A stretch of DNA of 60,948 nucleotides from Calothrix sp. HK-06. GTDB taxonomy: Bacteria > Cyanobacteriota > Cyanobacteriia > Cyanobacteriales > Nostocaceae. The notes beneath the pieces were generated by a model. It had not been told where the DNA came from, searched no databases, and saw only the letters and a list, made by a program, of their open reading frames with translations. Made by a program: the position numbers and the translations under genes. How positions within the stretch are numbered: position 1 is the stretch's first letter; each line of letters starts with the position of its first letter. The stretch spans positions 1 through 60,948 of the forward strand of contig NZ_MRCD01000052.1 of assembly GCF_001904745.1 (NCBI RefSeq), in the 5' to 3' direction. Positions 34,218 to 42,247 of the stretch are shown one piece after another.

Positions 34218-35921
34218 ATGAATACTCAATATGTCAAAACAGATGTGCTAGTCATTGGTGGTGGAACAGCAGGTACAATGGCAGGAATTAAAGCCAAACA
34301 GGCAAATCCCAATGGCGAAGTTTTAATTTTAGAAAAAGCAAATATTCGCCGCAGTGGCGCCATTGCAATGGGAATGGATGGAGTAAACACAGCAGTAATT
34401 CCGGGACATTCCACTCCAGAACAATACGTCCGCGAAGTCACCATTGCGAACGATGGAATTTTACACCAAAAAGCCGTTTATCAAACCGCTCTCTTAGGTT
34501 ACGAAACGATTCAAGAACTAGAAAGTTGGGGTGTTAAATTCCAAAAAGATACTCAAGGAAATTATGATGTCAAGCAAGTACATCGCGTAGGTAAATATGT
34601 ACTGCCCATGCCCGAAGGTAAAGACCTAAAAACCATTTTGACCCGACGAGTAAAACGTCATAAAGTACAAGTGACAAACCGTGTTATGGCAACACGAGTA
34701 ATGGTAAAAGATGGCAGAGCTATTGGTGCAGTTGGTTTTGACGTGCGAGGTGGGGACTTTGTTGTTATTTGCGCCAAAGCAGTAATTCTTTGTACAGGCG
34801 CCTGTGGTAGATTAGGATTACCTGCATCTGGATATCTTTACGGAACATACGAAAATCCGACAAATGCGGGGGATGGTTACTCAATGGCGTATCATGCAGG
34901 CGCCGAGCTTACCAATATTGAATCATTTCAAATCAACCCACTAATTAAAGATTACAACGGCCCCGCTTGTGCGTATGTAGCAGGTCCATTTGGCGCCTAT
35001 ACAGCAAACGCAGAAGGATACCGCTTTATAAATTGTGATTATTGGAGCGGTCAAATGATGCTAGAGATTTGGAAAGAATTAAACTCTGGCAAGGGACCAA
35101 TTCAATTAAAAATGACCCACTTAGATGAAGACACAATTTCCGAGATTGAATCTATATTATGGTCAAATGAGCGACCCAGCCGAGGACGTTTTCACGAGGG
35201 TAGAGGTGAAGACTACCGCACTCATGGTATAGAAATGAACATTTCCGAGATTGGTTTATGTAGTGGACATAGTGCTTCTGGAGTGTGGGTGAACGAGAAA
35301 GCAGAAACAACAGTACCAGGATTGTATGCAGCAGGAGACATGGCAAGCGTGCCTCACAATTATATGATTGGCGCCTTTGTATTTGGTCGTTTAGCGGGAA
35401 TAAATGCAGTAGACTACATCCAAGACTTAGAACATTTACAACCTGATATAGAATTTTTAGAAGCAGAGAAAGCAAGAATTTACGAACCATTGAATCAACC
35501 TAACGGTATTCCTCATACTCAGGTAGAGTATAAATTACGACGATTAGTTAACGATTATTTGCAACCGCCGAAATCAGGTTACAAAATGGAAATAGGGCTA
35601 AATCATTTTACTCGCTATCACGACACATTAAAGCAAATGGGCGCCCGCGATGCTCATGAACTAATGCGCTGTATGGAAGTGCATTTTATTCGCGACTGTG
35701 CAGAAATGGCCGCACGCGCGTCTTTATATCGTCGAGAAAGTCGTTGGGGTTTATATCATTATCATTTAGATTATCCAGAGAAAAATAACGACGAGTGGTT
35801 TTGTCACGTAAACTTAAAGAAAACCGAAACAGGAGAAATGGTATTATTTAAACGTCCCGTAGAGCCGTATATTATAGAAGTAGATTTAGTCAAAGAGGTT
35901 TATAACGTAGCAACAAGATAA
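34218..35921 (+). CDS. AprA-like fumarate reductase flavoprotein
   Basis: A 567-residue FAD flavoprotein of the AprA/fumarate reductase family. It begins VLVIGGGTAGTMAGIKAKQA. The FAD site is completed by VPGLYAAGDMASVPHNYM. Conserved GAFGAYTANAEGYRF-like (here GPFGAYTANAEGYRF) and SEIGLCSGHSASGVWVN follow, and a long helical C-terminal domain ends it. The ATG at 34218 has CAGGG upstream. It is only distantly similar to the flavoprotein at 7923. Its probable electron partner, the ferredoxin at 36562, lies beyond a GNAT gene and a repeat. Genes of this kind often sit beside sulfonate-uptake genes; the reaction is unproven. Confidence 0.9.
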   Translation: MNTQYVKTDVLVIGGGTAGTMAGIKAKQANPNGEVLILEKANIRRSGAIAMGMDGVNTAVIPGHSTPEQYVREVTIANDGILHQKAVYQTALLGYETIQELESWGVKFQKDTQGNYDVKQVHRVGKYVLPMPEGKDLKTILTRRVKRHKVQVTNRVMATRVMVKDGRAIGAVGFDVRGGDFVVICAKAVILCTGACGRLGLPASGYLYGTYENPTNAGDGYSMAYHAGAELTNIESFQINPLIKDYNGPACAYVAGPFGAYTANAEGYRFINCDYWSGQMMLEIWKELNSGKGPIQLKMTHLDEDTISEIESILWSNERPSRGRFHEGRGEDYRTHGIEMNISEIGLCSGHSASGVWVNEKAETTVPGLYAAGDMASVPHNYMIGAFVFGRLAGINAVDYIQDLEHLQPDIEFLEAEKARIYEPLNQPNGIPHTQVEYKLRRLVNDYLQPPKSGYKMEIGLNHFTRYHDTLKQMGARDAHELMRCMEVHFIRDCAEMAARASLYRRESRWGLYHYHLDYPEKNNDEWFCHVNLKKTETGEMVLFKRPVEPYIIEVDLVKEVYNVATR

Positions 35922-35951
35922 AATATTATGGGTAATCAATTCACACGAAAC

Positions 35952-36014
35952 GTAGGGTGCGTGACGTTATGAAAAAACCTCAACGTAGTTATAAGACTCG
36001 TAGCGTCACGCACC
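35952..36014. repeat. 63-bp dispersed inverted repeat, copy 2
   Basis: GTAGGGTGCGTGACG at the left and TAGCGTCACGCACC at the right. Nearly identical to 2444-2506. It lies between the flavoprotein and GNAT genes. Confidence 0.75.
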
Positions 36015-36045
36015 AACTCCTAATTATAGGAATATTATAAATCCG

Positions 36046-36507
36046 ATGATTAATCAATTAGCTCTTAGCAACCAAGTTAAAATCAGACAAGCCCAAATTC
36101 AAGATGCAGAAAGAATAGCTATTCTTTCCGAACAGCTTGGATATTCTGTAACACTAGAAGAAATCCAGCAACGTTTAAGCAAAATTATAAACAATGATTC
36201 TTACATCTTCTATGTTGCAACTTTAACAAATGAATATGTGATAGGTTGGGCGCAAGCACACATTTATGAAATAATACTTATGCCCACCCAAGCACTACTT
36301 CATGGTTTAGTCGTAGATGAAAACTATCGAAATAATGGAATTGGAAAGCTTTTAATGCAGCAAATTGAAGAGTGGGCTTATGACGTTGGATGCGAAAGTG
36401 TTCAACTACGTTCAAACGTTAAACGTAAAGAAGCACACTTGTTTTATGAAAAAATTGGTTACACCAACAACAAAGAACAGAAAGCTTTTCATAAAGCATT
36501 AAATTAG
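36046..36507 (+). CDS. GNAT-family acetyltransferase
   Basis: A 153-residue acetyltransferase. It opens with VKIRQAQIQDAERIAILSEQ. The acetyl-CoA loop is ENYRNNGIGKLLMQQIEEWA, and SVQLRSNVKRKEAHLFYEKI is the C-terminal signature. It is typical of small-molecule GNATs such as aminoglycoside 6'-type relatives; the substrate is unknown. It lies between the AprA-like flavoprotein gene and the ferredoxin gene, in the same direction. Confidence 0.9.
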   Translation: MINQLALSNQVKIRQAQIQDAERIAILSEQLGYSVTLEEIQQRLSKIINNDSYIFYVATLTNEYVIGWAQAHIYEIILMPTQALLHGLVVDENYRNNGIGKLLMQQIEEWAYDVGCESVQLRSNVKRKEAHLFYEKIGYTNNKEQKAFHKALN

Positions 36508-36510
36508 TAG

Positions 36511-36540
36511 CGAACCGCAAAGGACGCAAAGGACGCAAAG
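36511..36540. repeat. 30-bp inverted repeat, left copy
   Basis: CGAACCGCAAAGGACGCAAAG followed by GACGCAAAG. It is the exact inverse of 38897-38926. The two copies flank the block ferredoxin, PNPOx-like, GNAT and HEAT genes. It precedes the ferredoxin start by 21 bases. Confidence 0.9.
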
Positions 36541-36561
36541 AGAAGAATAAAGGACAAAATT

Positions 36562-36789
36562 ATGGCTTTAACAACACAAAGAATAGATGTTCCTGTAATT
36601 GTCGATGAGTCAAAATGTTTAGAAAAGTGTACGGCTTGTATTGAAGTTTGTCCACTTGATGTGTTAGCAAAAAATCCAGAAACTGGTAAGGCTTATATGA
36701 AGTATGACGAATGTTGGTTTTGTCTACCTTGTGAAAAGGAATGTCCTACAAACGCCATTACTGTACAAATACCATTTTTATTACGGTAG
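36562..36789 (+). CDS. 2x[4Fe-4S] ferredoxin, AprB-like
   Basis: A 75-residue ferredoxin with Cys19, 23, 26 and 30 (CLEKCTACIEVCP) and Cys51, 54, 57 and 61 (CWFCLPCEKECP). The first motif has three residues between the first two cysteines. This spacing, and the small size, resemble AprB-type and DsrAB-associated ferredoxins more than photosynthetic ones. It is the likely electron partner of the AprA-like flavoprotein at 34218. Its end overlaps the convergent PNPOx-like gene by 9 bases. Confidence 0.9.
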   Translation: MALTTQRIDVPVIVDESKCLEKCTACIEVCPLDVLAKNPETGKAYMKYDECWFCLPCEKECPTNAITVQIPFLLR

Positions 36790-37344
36790 TAAAAATGACT
36801 TACTTAGTGGAGTCGCTAAACTATCAATGCTAACCATATTTTTTTGCTGACGATATTCTTTAAGCCCGACTTCACCTTTTTTATGTGCCCATTTGACCAA
36901 AGTCTCCCTCTGTCCTTTATATTCATAAAGTGGTACACCTAAACCACAGGATGTTTGTACTCTTTCGATATCCGCTACTATAATTTGGCGCCCTCCAGGA
37001 ATGTTTGGAAACAATGAATATAAAGTTTCCCACTCTGGTGAACTAGGAATAACTGTGTATCCTTTACCATAAAGACGAAGAATACAAGGGGGTTCTTGAA
37101 AAGCGCAAAACATAAAAGTAATTCGCCCATTTTCTTGTAGATGAGCTGAGGTTTCGTTACCACTACCTGTCACATCCAAATATCCTACACGACGGGGAGA
37201 AAGAACGCGAAAACCTCCTAGACCTTTAGGGGAAAGGTTAACATGACCAGTGGAACTTAACGGCGCAGAACCTACAAAAAAAAGATGTTGAGCTTTAATA
37301 AATTCTTGCAGTTCTTCTGTAATCGAATCAAAAAGTTTAGCCAT
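36781..37344 (-). CDS. Pyridoxamine 5'-phosphate oxidase-family FMN-binding protein
   Basis: A 187-residue split-barrel protein of the PNPOx-like group. The signature is LFFVGSAPLSSTGHVNLSPK followed by VGYLDVTGSGNETSAHL, NGRITFMFCAFQEPP and ILRLYGKGYTV, all characteristic of a bacterial PNPOx-like family that binds FMN or F420. The reaction is unknown. Its stop overlaps the stop of the ferredoxin gene. The divergent GNAT gene begins 46 bases from its start. Confidence 0.9.
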   Translation of the reverse strand: MAKLFDSITEELQEFIKAQHLFFVGSAPLSSTGHVNLSPKGLGGFRVLSPRRVGYLDVTGSGNETSAHLQENGRITFMFCAFQEPPCILRLYGKGYTVIPSSPEWETLYSLFPNIPGGRQIIVADIERVQTSCGLGVPLYEYKGQRETLVKWAHKKGEVGLKEYRQQKNMVSIDSLATPLSKSFLLP

Positions 37345-37390
37345 AGATTGTTGCTTTAGTAGTACGTTATGTATTTTATTTTACTCTTCT

Positions 37391-37900
37391 ATGGAATTAA
37401 TTGAAACGTTTTCTACTAACTGCCTAATTGCCGAACGTCTTCAAGCCAGTCATTTCGCTGAACTTTGTCAAATGCATCAAAATTCTAAAGTAATGGCTAC
37501 ACTTGGTGGCGCCCGTTCTGACGATGTAACGCAAAAGTTTCTCCAGATAAACTTGGAGCATTGGAACCGTTATCGTTATGGAATTTGGATATTTAGAGAT
37601 AAAATGGAAGGTAAATTCGTTGGTCGTGGTGGTTTACGAAACGTTTATGTAGCTGATAACTGTGAGGTAGAATTAGCCTATGCATTAATGGAAGAATTTT
37701 GGGGTCAAGGTTTGGCGACGGAGATGGCACAAGTAATTTTGGAAGTAGGTTTCAATCAACTTGGCTTGACAAATGTGGTTTGCTTTACCCTAACAACTAA
37801 CCGCGCGTCACAAAGAGTAATGGAGAAAGTTGGATTTAAATATGAGCGAGATATTATTTACGGCAACTTACCACACCTACTTTACCGTATTACAAAGTAA
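37391..37900 (+). CDS. GNAT-family acetyltransferase, RimJ/RimL-like
   Basis: A 169-residue acetyltransferase. The GNAT core is FVGRGGLRNVYVADNCEVEL, the acetyl-CoA loop FWGQGLATEMAQVILEVGF, and the C-terminus NRASQRVMEKVGFKYERD. This is the RimJ/RimL pattern, which acetylates protein N-termini or small amines. It is followed by the HEAT-repeat gene after 9 bases, so both are probably co-transcribed. Confidence 0.92.
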   Translation: MELIETFSTNCLIAERLQASHFAELCQMHQNSKVMATLGGARSDDVTQKFLQINLEHWNRYRYGIWIFRDKMEGKFVGRGGLRNVYVADNCEVELAYALMEEFWGQGLATEMAQVILEVGFNQLGLTNVVCFTLTTNRASQRVMEKVGFKYERDIIYGNLPHLLYRITK

Positions 37901-37909
37901 TTTATATCT

Positions 37910-38866
37910 ATGTCTATAAATACAGATACTGAATTAAATCAATGGCTAGAAATGCTGCGCTCCTCTGACGTAAATGAGCGCTTAGTTGCCGTCAAAACTT
38001 TGCAACATTTAGGCGAAGAAGAAGCAATTGATGGTTTAATTATTGCCTTAGATGATGAAAGTACAGCCGTACAAAAAATTGCAGTAAGCGCACTATGGGA
38101 AATTGCTAATCCTGTCGCTGTTCCTGCTTTGCTAAAATCCCTTGCTTCTCAAAATGCAGAAATTAGTAGCGAAGCATTGTCAGCTTTAGGTGAATTAGTA
38201 TCTAACGAACATCTGCTGTTATTATTGGATGCTTTGCACCAAGAGAATGTAAATTTACAGCTTAATATTTTGATTCTTTTACGCAAAATTCATGATGCTC
38301 AATCTTTGCCTGCGGTACTGAGCTTTTTTGACTCTGAATCTCCACAACTTCGAGAAGCAGCTATTACAACTCTCAGTTATTTAAATCAAGTTAAAATATG
38401 TCCTCCTGCTCTGACTCTTATAACTGATGCTGATGATAGTGTACGTCGTGCTGCAGCTTTAACTTTAGGGCATTTAGCTGATGATAATATTGTAGATTTA
38501 CTTAGTAAAGCTATAATCAATGATACTGATTGGCAAGTCCGCCGAAATGCCGCGAAGTCTCTAGCAATTCACGCTGACGCAAAAGCACTTCCATCCGTTG
38601 CTATTGCACTTAAAGATGAACATTGGCAAGTGCGAAAATTTTCCTTACAAGTGCTGCATAAACTACCTGATAAAAGTTACTTACGCGCGGTAATTGAAGC
38701 TTTGACGGATGAATATTCTGATGTGAGGAAAGAAGCGGCAATTGCACTTGGTAATTTAGAATGTCCTGACGCTCTCAATGCTTTACAGCAAGCACTAGAC
38801 GACCCCGACAGAGAAGTTTGTATTTATGCAGAGAGAGCAATTAAAAAAATCCAGGCGCCACATTAA
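37910..38866 (+). CDS. HEAT-repeat protein (PBS lyase-like)
   Basis: A 318-residue protein built of about nine repeats of some 31 residues, such as NERLVAVKTLQHLGEEEAID, VQKIAVSALWEIANPVAVPA and VRKEAAIALGNLECPDALNA. It is the bilin-lyase-type HEAT array common in cyanobacteria. There is no enzyme signature; such proteins act as scaffolds or, in CpcE/F-like pairs, as phycobilin lyases. No phycobilisome genes lie nearby. It follows the GNAT gene closely and is bounded downstream by an inverted repeat. Confidence 0.9.
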   Translation: MSINTDTELNQWLEMLRSSDVNERLVAVKTLQHLGEEEAIDGLIIALDDESTAVQKIAVSALWEIANPVAVPALLKSLASQNAEISSEALSALGELVSNEHLLLLLDALHQENVNLQLNILILLRKIHDAQSLPAVLSFFDSESPQLREAAITTLSYLNQVKICPPALTLITDADDSVRRAAALTLGHLADDNIVDLLSKAIINDTDWQVRRNAAKSLAIHADAKALPSVAIALKDEHWQVRKFSLQVLHKLPDKSYLRAVIEALTDEYSDVRKEAAIALGNLECPDALNALQQALDDPDREVCIYAERAIKKIQAPH

Positions 38867-38896
38867 AATAATATTGCTAATTCTTTTCTTTTCTTC

Positions 38897-38926
38897 CTTT
38901 GCGTCCTTTGCGTCCTTTGCGGTTCG
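38897..38926. repeat. 30-bp inverted repeat, right copy
   Basis: CTTTGCGTCCTTTGCGTCCT followed by TTGCGGTTCG. Exact reverse complement of 36511-36540; the similarity continues for a few purine-rich bases outside. Confidence 0.9.
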
Positions 38927-38946
38927 TTACATAGATATAGTTTTTC

Positions 38947-39981
38947 ATGGATAACACAGCTTCTGCTCCCGACCCCCTTACCACAGTTCGTCAACAAGAA
39001 GTTATCCAACTTCTCAAACAAGTTATCGAACCCACCTTAAAAAACAATATTGTTAGTTTAGGAATGGTAAGAAATCTACGTATAGTTGATGACTATGTTT
39101 ATTTGCGCCTCTATATCGGTTCCCATCAACACCAGCTAGAAACAGAAGTTCAAACCGTACTATCACCCCTTTCCTGGTGCAAAAAAGCTTACATTCAACT
39201 TTGTACAATTCCAAGTGTAAGAACAACTATAGCAATTTCTAGTGGTAAAGGGGGCGTTGGTAAATCTACAACCTCTGTTAACCTAGCTATTGCATTACAA
39301 GCTTCAGGTGCCAAAGTTGGTTTACTAGATGCTGATGTTTATGGCCCCAACGTACCCCAAATGCTTGGACTAAGCAAATCTGAAGTAGAAGTTATTAACA
39401 CACCCAACGGTCAAAGATTTTTACCTTTATTAGCCCACGGTATTAAAATTATGTCTGTAGGTTTATTAACTTCCCCAGACCATCCTTTAGCATGGCGCGG
39501 CCCTGTTTTACATAAAATAATTACCCAATTCATTAATGATGTAAACTGGGGTGAATTAGATTATTTATTGATTGACCTTCCTCCTGGTACTGGTGACGCT
39601 CAAATTACTATCGTTCAGGAAAGCCCAATATGTGGAGTAATATTAGTTACCACTCCTCAACAAGTCGCTGTCTCAGATGTGCGCCGTAGTATTCATATGT
39701 TTCGCCAAGTTGGAGTCCCAGTTCTTGGTATTATTGAAAACATGAGTTATTTTATCGGTGATAAAGGAGAGCAAACCAATATTTTTGGTAGTGGTGGCGG
39801 TCAAAAGTTGGCAGAAGAACTTCAGGCGCCTTTATTAGGGCAAGTTCCAATTGACCCGCGCGTTTGCACTGGTGGGGATACAGGAGAACCATTAACACTT
39901 ATTGAACCATTATCTACTGTCGGTCAAGTTTTTACGCAGATTGCAACGGCGTTAAATGCTACATTTTCTTCCTTTGTATGA
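38947..39981 (+). CDS. Mrp/NBP35-type P-loop ATPase, Fe-S carrier
   Basis: A 344-residue Mrp/ApbC family protein. An N-terminal MIP18-like domain (VIEPTLKNNIVSLGMVRNL) is followed by the deviant Walker A SSGKGGVGKSTTSVNLA at residues 98-114. Then come GLLDADVYGPNVPQMLG and DYLLIDLPPGTGDAQIT. The CPxC motif of proteobacterial Mrp is replaced by SYFIGDKGEQTNIFGSG, as usual in cyanobacteria. It helps load or carry [4Fe-4S] clusters. It may supply clusters to the ferredoxins here but is likely general. No candidate operator precedes it. Confidence 0.94.
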   Translation: MDNTASAPDPLTTVRQQEVIQLLKQVIEPTLKNNIVSLGMVRNLRIVDDYVYLRLYIGSHQHQLETEVQTVLSPLSWCKKAYIQLCTIPSVRTTIAISSGKGGVGKSTTSVNLAIALQASGAKVGLLDADVYGPNVPQMLGLSKSEVEVINTPNGQRFLPLLAHGIKIMSVGLLTSPDHPLAWRGPVLHKIITQFINDVNWGELDYLLIDLPPGTGDAQITIVQESPICGVILVTTPQQVAVSDVRRSIHMFRQVGVPVLGIIENMSYFIGDKGEQTNIFGSGGGQKLAEELQAPLLGQVPIDPRVCTGGDTGEPLTLIEPLSTVGQVFTQIATALNATFSSFV

Positions 39982-40083
39982 GTTGTAATAATTAAAATTT
40001 GTGTATTTGTTCGGCGCCACGTTTCACAAACCGTGCCGCCAAGAACAACAAATTTCTGTGATTGTTTGCGTTGTGTTACCTTC

Positions 40084-40446
40084 TTAGCCTTCAGAGGGAG
40101 TTATCACGAAAGAGGTAAATTCGGCGATTTTATCACCTCGAAAGCGATAGATATCACAGAAAGCCTGAGTAATAGTTATTCCAGTTTGAACCTGAATTGT
40201 CAAACAACCGTAAGCCGCAACAGAGTCGCCTTCGGCAATCATCGAATCAAATGTCGTTGTTGATGGCGGCGGCGCATCACCCATTGATTTTATCAGTTGG
40301 CGAAGGGCTACTTTTCCTAATGCGGATTTGTCGCCGACCTTTGTCCATTGCGCGTCATCCGTATAAAATGATAAAAATTCTTCCAAATTGTTTGCTCTAA
40401 CCGCAGCATTGAGCTTTTTAACGATTTCTTTGTTTCTATCTGACAT
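40084..40446 (-). CDS. SnoaL/NTF2-like protein
   Basis: A 120-residue cone-shaped NTF2-like fold protein. VKKLNAAVRANNLEEFLSFY and YTDDAQWTKVGDKSALG are typical, and EFCDIYRF-like (here AFCDIYRFRGDKIAEFTSF) ends the sheet. Members include polyketide cyclases, ketosteroid isomerases and stress proteins; no catalytic residues can be assigned. It lies about 185 bases downstream of a WYL-type regulator gene on the same strand, so the regulator may control it. Confidence 0.87.
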   Translation of the reverse strand: MSDRNKEIVKKLNAAVRANNLEEFLSFYTDDAQWTKVGDKSALGKVALRQLIKSMGDAPPPSTTTFDSMIAEGDSVAAYGCLTIQVQTGITITQAFCDIYRFRGDKIAEFTSFVITPSEG

Positions 40447-40630
40447 AAAATAATCTCCGATATGTTCAAATGGATGACTTAGTTAAGCGTTTGAAGAAGG
40501 TGCATCCGATTTAACCGATAACCGCTTGATTGATTCGATGGCGCCTTTCAAACAGGGCACACCTGCCAAAAACCTGATTATCAAAATCTATCTAAACACA
40601 TCGTTTTGACAGTCTTATGTCAGGGGTTGA

Positions 40631-41341
40631 TTAATTTCCGTAAGTTTTTTTTCGATATTGGGCAAAGGTCATCGGCGAAGGTTCAAATTTTTCATCGGTA
40701 AAAATAAGTTCTTCTATTCTCGTAAGCGAAAACGTGCGAAAGTCTTTTCTCAAGCGGCAATACGCGACCAGCACCCAATCACCCTTTTCGCTGCTGTAAA
40801 CTGCAAATGGTTCCAGTTGTCTAGAGGATTTTTGATTCGATTGGTTTGTGTAGTTTATTTTGATGACAAGATACTCGACCAGAGCTTTTTGAATGTCTAA
40901 AAGATACTTACTCTTCACGCTCAAATCAGTGTAAGTTTTTGTAATGCCGATTTTTTCTTCGAGTATCTCCACTCTGGTTTTCAAGTGATCAGGAATGATC
41001 GCCTTTAATTTTTGAACTGCCGATGTAAATTCCTTAATCAGCGATTCATCCTTGCAGGAGTAGATTATAAATCCCGCTGTAATTATCGCATTCGCTTCAT
41101 CTTCGGTAAACATCACGGGTGGAATTCGATAACCCTCTATTAAACTATAACCTTTACCTTCTTCTGTAAAAATGGGAACGCCTGCATCTTCCAAAGCTCT
41201 GATGTCTCTGTAAATAGTCCTAACTGTTACGCCGAATTGTTCTGCAAGTTTCGAGGCTGTCAATAATCGTCTGGATTGCAATTGGGTTAAAATGGCAGTC
41301 AGTCTTGAAAGTCGCTTTGTATTGTTGGGATTCATTGACAT
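40631..41341 (-). CDS. YafY-type HTH/WYL-domain transcriptional regulator
   Basis: A 236-residue regulator with an N-terminal DeoR-type helix-turn-helix (RRLLTASKLAEQFGVTVRTI, residues 22-41, then YRDIRALEDAGVPI). A C-terminal WYL-like sensor follows (DWVLVAYCRLRKDFRTFSLT). Such proteins often regulate a neighbouring gene, here probably the SnoaL-like gene downstream. It has no GGCGCC sites, unlike most genes around. It is one of only two evident DNA-binding regulators in the window and could be, but is not shown to be, linked to the 30-bp dyads. Confidence 0.92.
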   Translation of the reverse strand: MSMNPNNTKRLSRLTAILTQLQSRRLLTASKLAEQFGVTVRTIYRDIRALEDAGVPIFTEEGKGYSLIEGYRIPPVMFTEDEANAIITAGFIIYSCKDESLIKEFTSAVQKLKAIIPDHLKTRVEILEEKIGITKTYTDLSVKSKYLLDIQKALVEYLVIKINYTNQSNQKSSRQLEPFAVYSSEKGDWVLVAYCRLRKDFRTFSLTRIEELIFTDEKFEPSPMTFAQYRKKTYGN

Positions 41342-41494
41342 TTGGTGTGGAAAAGGGTGGTAATATGATAATACAAATGCATTGATGTAAGATTGTCGCT
41401 GTCATCTAAAAATAAATTAAGAAATTATTGTTATTTTAGCTACTATGTATTAGTCATACTGTAGTTTTTACTTAGAAGTGCAAGATATAAGCGA

Positions 41495-42247
41495 ATGAAT
41501 CTCTCAAGCGACATCGAACTTGCTTCTTATAGCTCATGGCAAGCTTTTGAGCAAATAGATTACTATGGCTGGATTATACGTTTTGCCAACGGATATACAA
41601 AGCGAGCGAATTCTGTCAATGTACTTACGAAAGATTTTGGAAACTTACTTACGATGGTTGAGCATTGCGAGTCTTTTTATAGAGAGCGGAAACAACCAAC
41701 TATTTTTAGACTTTTATCATTTGTTGATGACGCATCATTAGATTCTTACCTTGCTAATATAGGTTATAAATACATTGACCCATCACTTGTACTTTATCAA
41801 AAGCTAGATTATAGCTATAATCAACCGCTTTCTTTAATTACTGTTGAGCAGAAATTGTGGATGCATACTTACTGTAGCATTGCAGGAATTAATTTATCTG
41901 CTCAAGAAAATCATATGAAAATTCTTAGCCAAGTTCCTAAACAATCTCTTTTTGCTATTCTTGAAGAAAATGGTCAGGCTGTAGCTTGCGGAGTCGGTGT
42001 TATTTGTAATAGTTATTTTGGAATTTTTGATATAATTACTCAGCAGCGATCTCGCAACAAAGGATACGGAACAAAATTAATAATGAATATGCTTTCGTGG
42101 GCTTGGAAAGCTGGAGCGCAAGATGCATATGTTCAGGTTATGGCTGCAAATGCTCCAGCGGTACGTCTTTATGAGAAATTAGGATATCGCCGTCTATATC
42201 ACTATTGGTATCGCATTCAAAGTCAAAACTGGAGTGTAGAAGAATGA
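41495..42247 (+). CDS. GNAT-family acetyltransferase
   Basis: A 250-residue protein with a GNAT domain in the C-terminal half: FAILEENGQAVACGVGVICN, the acetyl-CoA loop QRSRNKGYGTKLIMNMLSWA and VMAANAPAVRLYEKLGYRRL. The N-terminal 110 residues are a degenerate GNAT-like half, so the architecture is a tandem GNAT. Substrate unknown. Its stop codon overlaps the start of the kinase gene (ATGA), which shows translational coupling. Confidence 0.88.
   Translation: MNLSSDIELASYSSWQAFEQIDYYGWIIRFANGYTKRANSVNVLTKDFGNLLTMVEHCESFYRERKQPTIFRLLSFVDDASLDSYLANIGYKYIDPSLVLYQKLDYSYNQPLSLITVEQKLWMHTYCSIAGINLSAQENHMKILSQVPKQSLFAILEENGQAVACGVGVICNSYFGIFDIITQQRSRNKGYGTKLIMNMLSWAWKAGAQDAYVQVMAANAPAVRLYEKLGYRRLYHYWYRIQSQNWSVEE

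Noticed and set aside
41436-41465. Possible extra 30-bp dyad before the tandem GNAT gene (TTAGC-N20-GTAGT)
   Set aside because: Only the right arm fits; the left arm and the inner halves do not. Such a half-match is expected by chance in AT-rich DNA.
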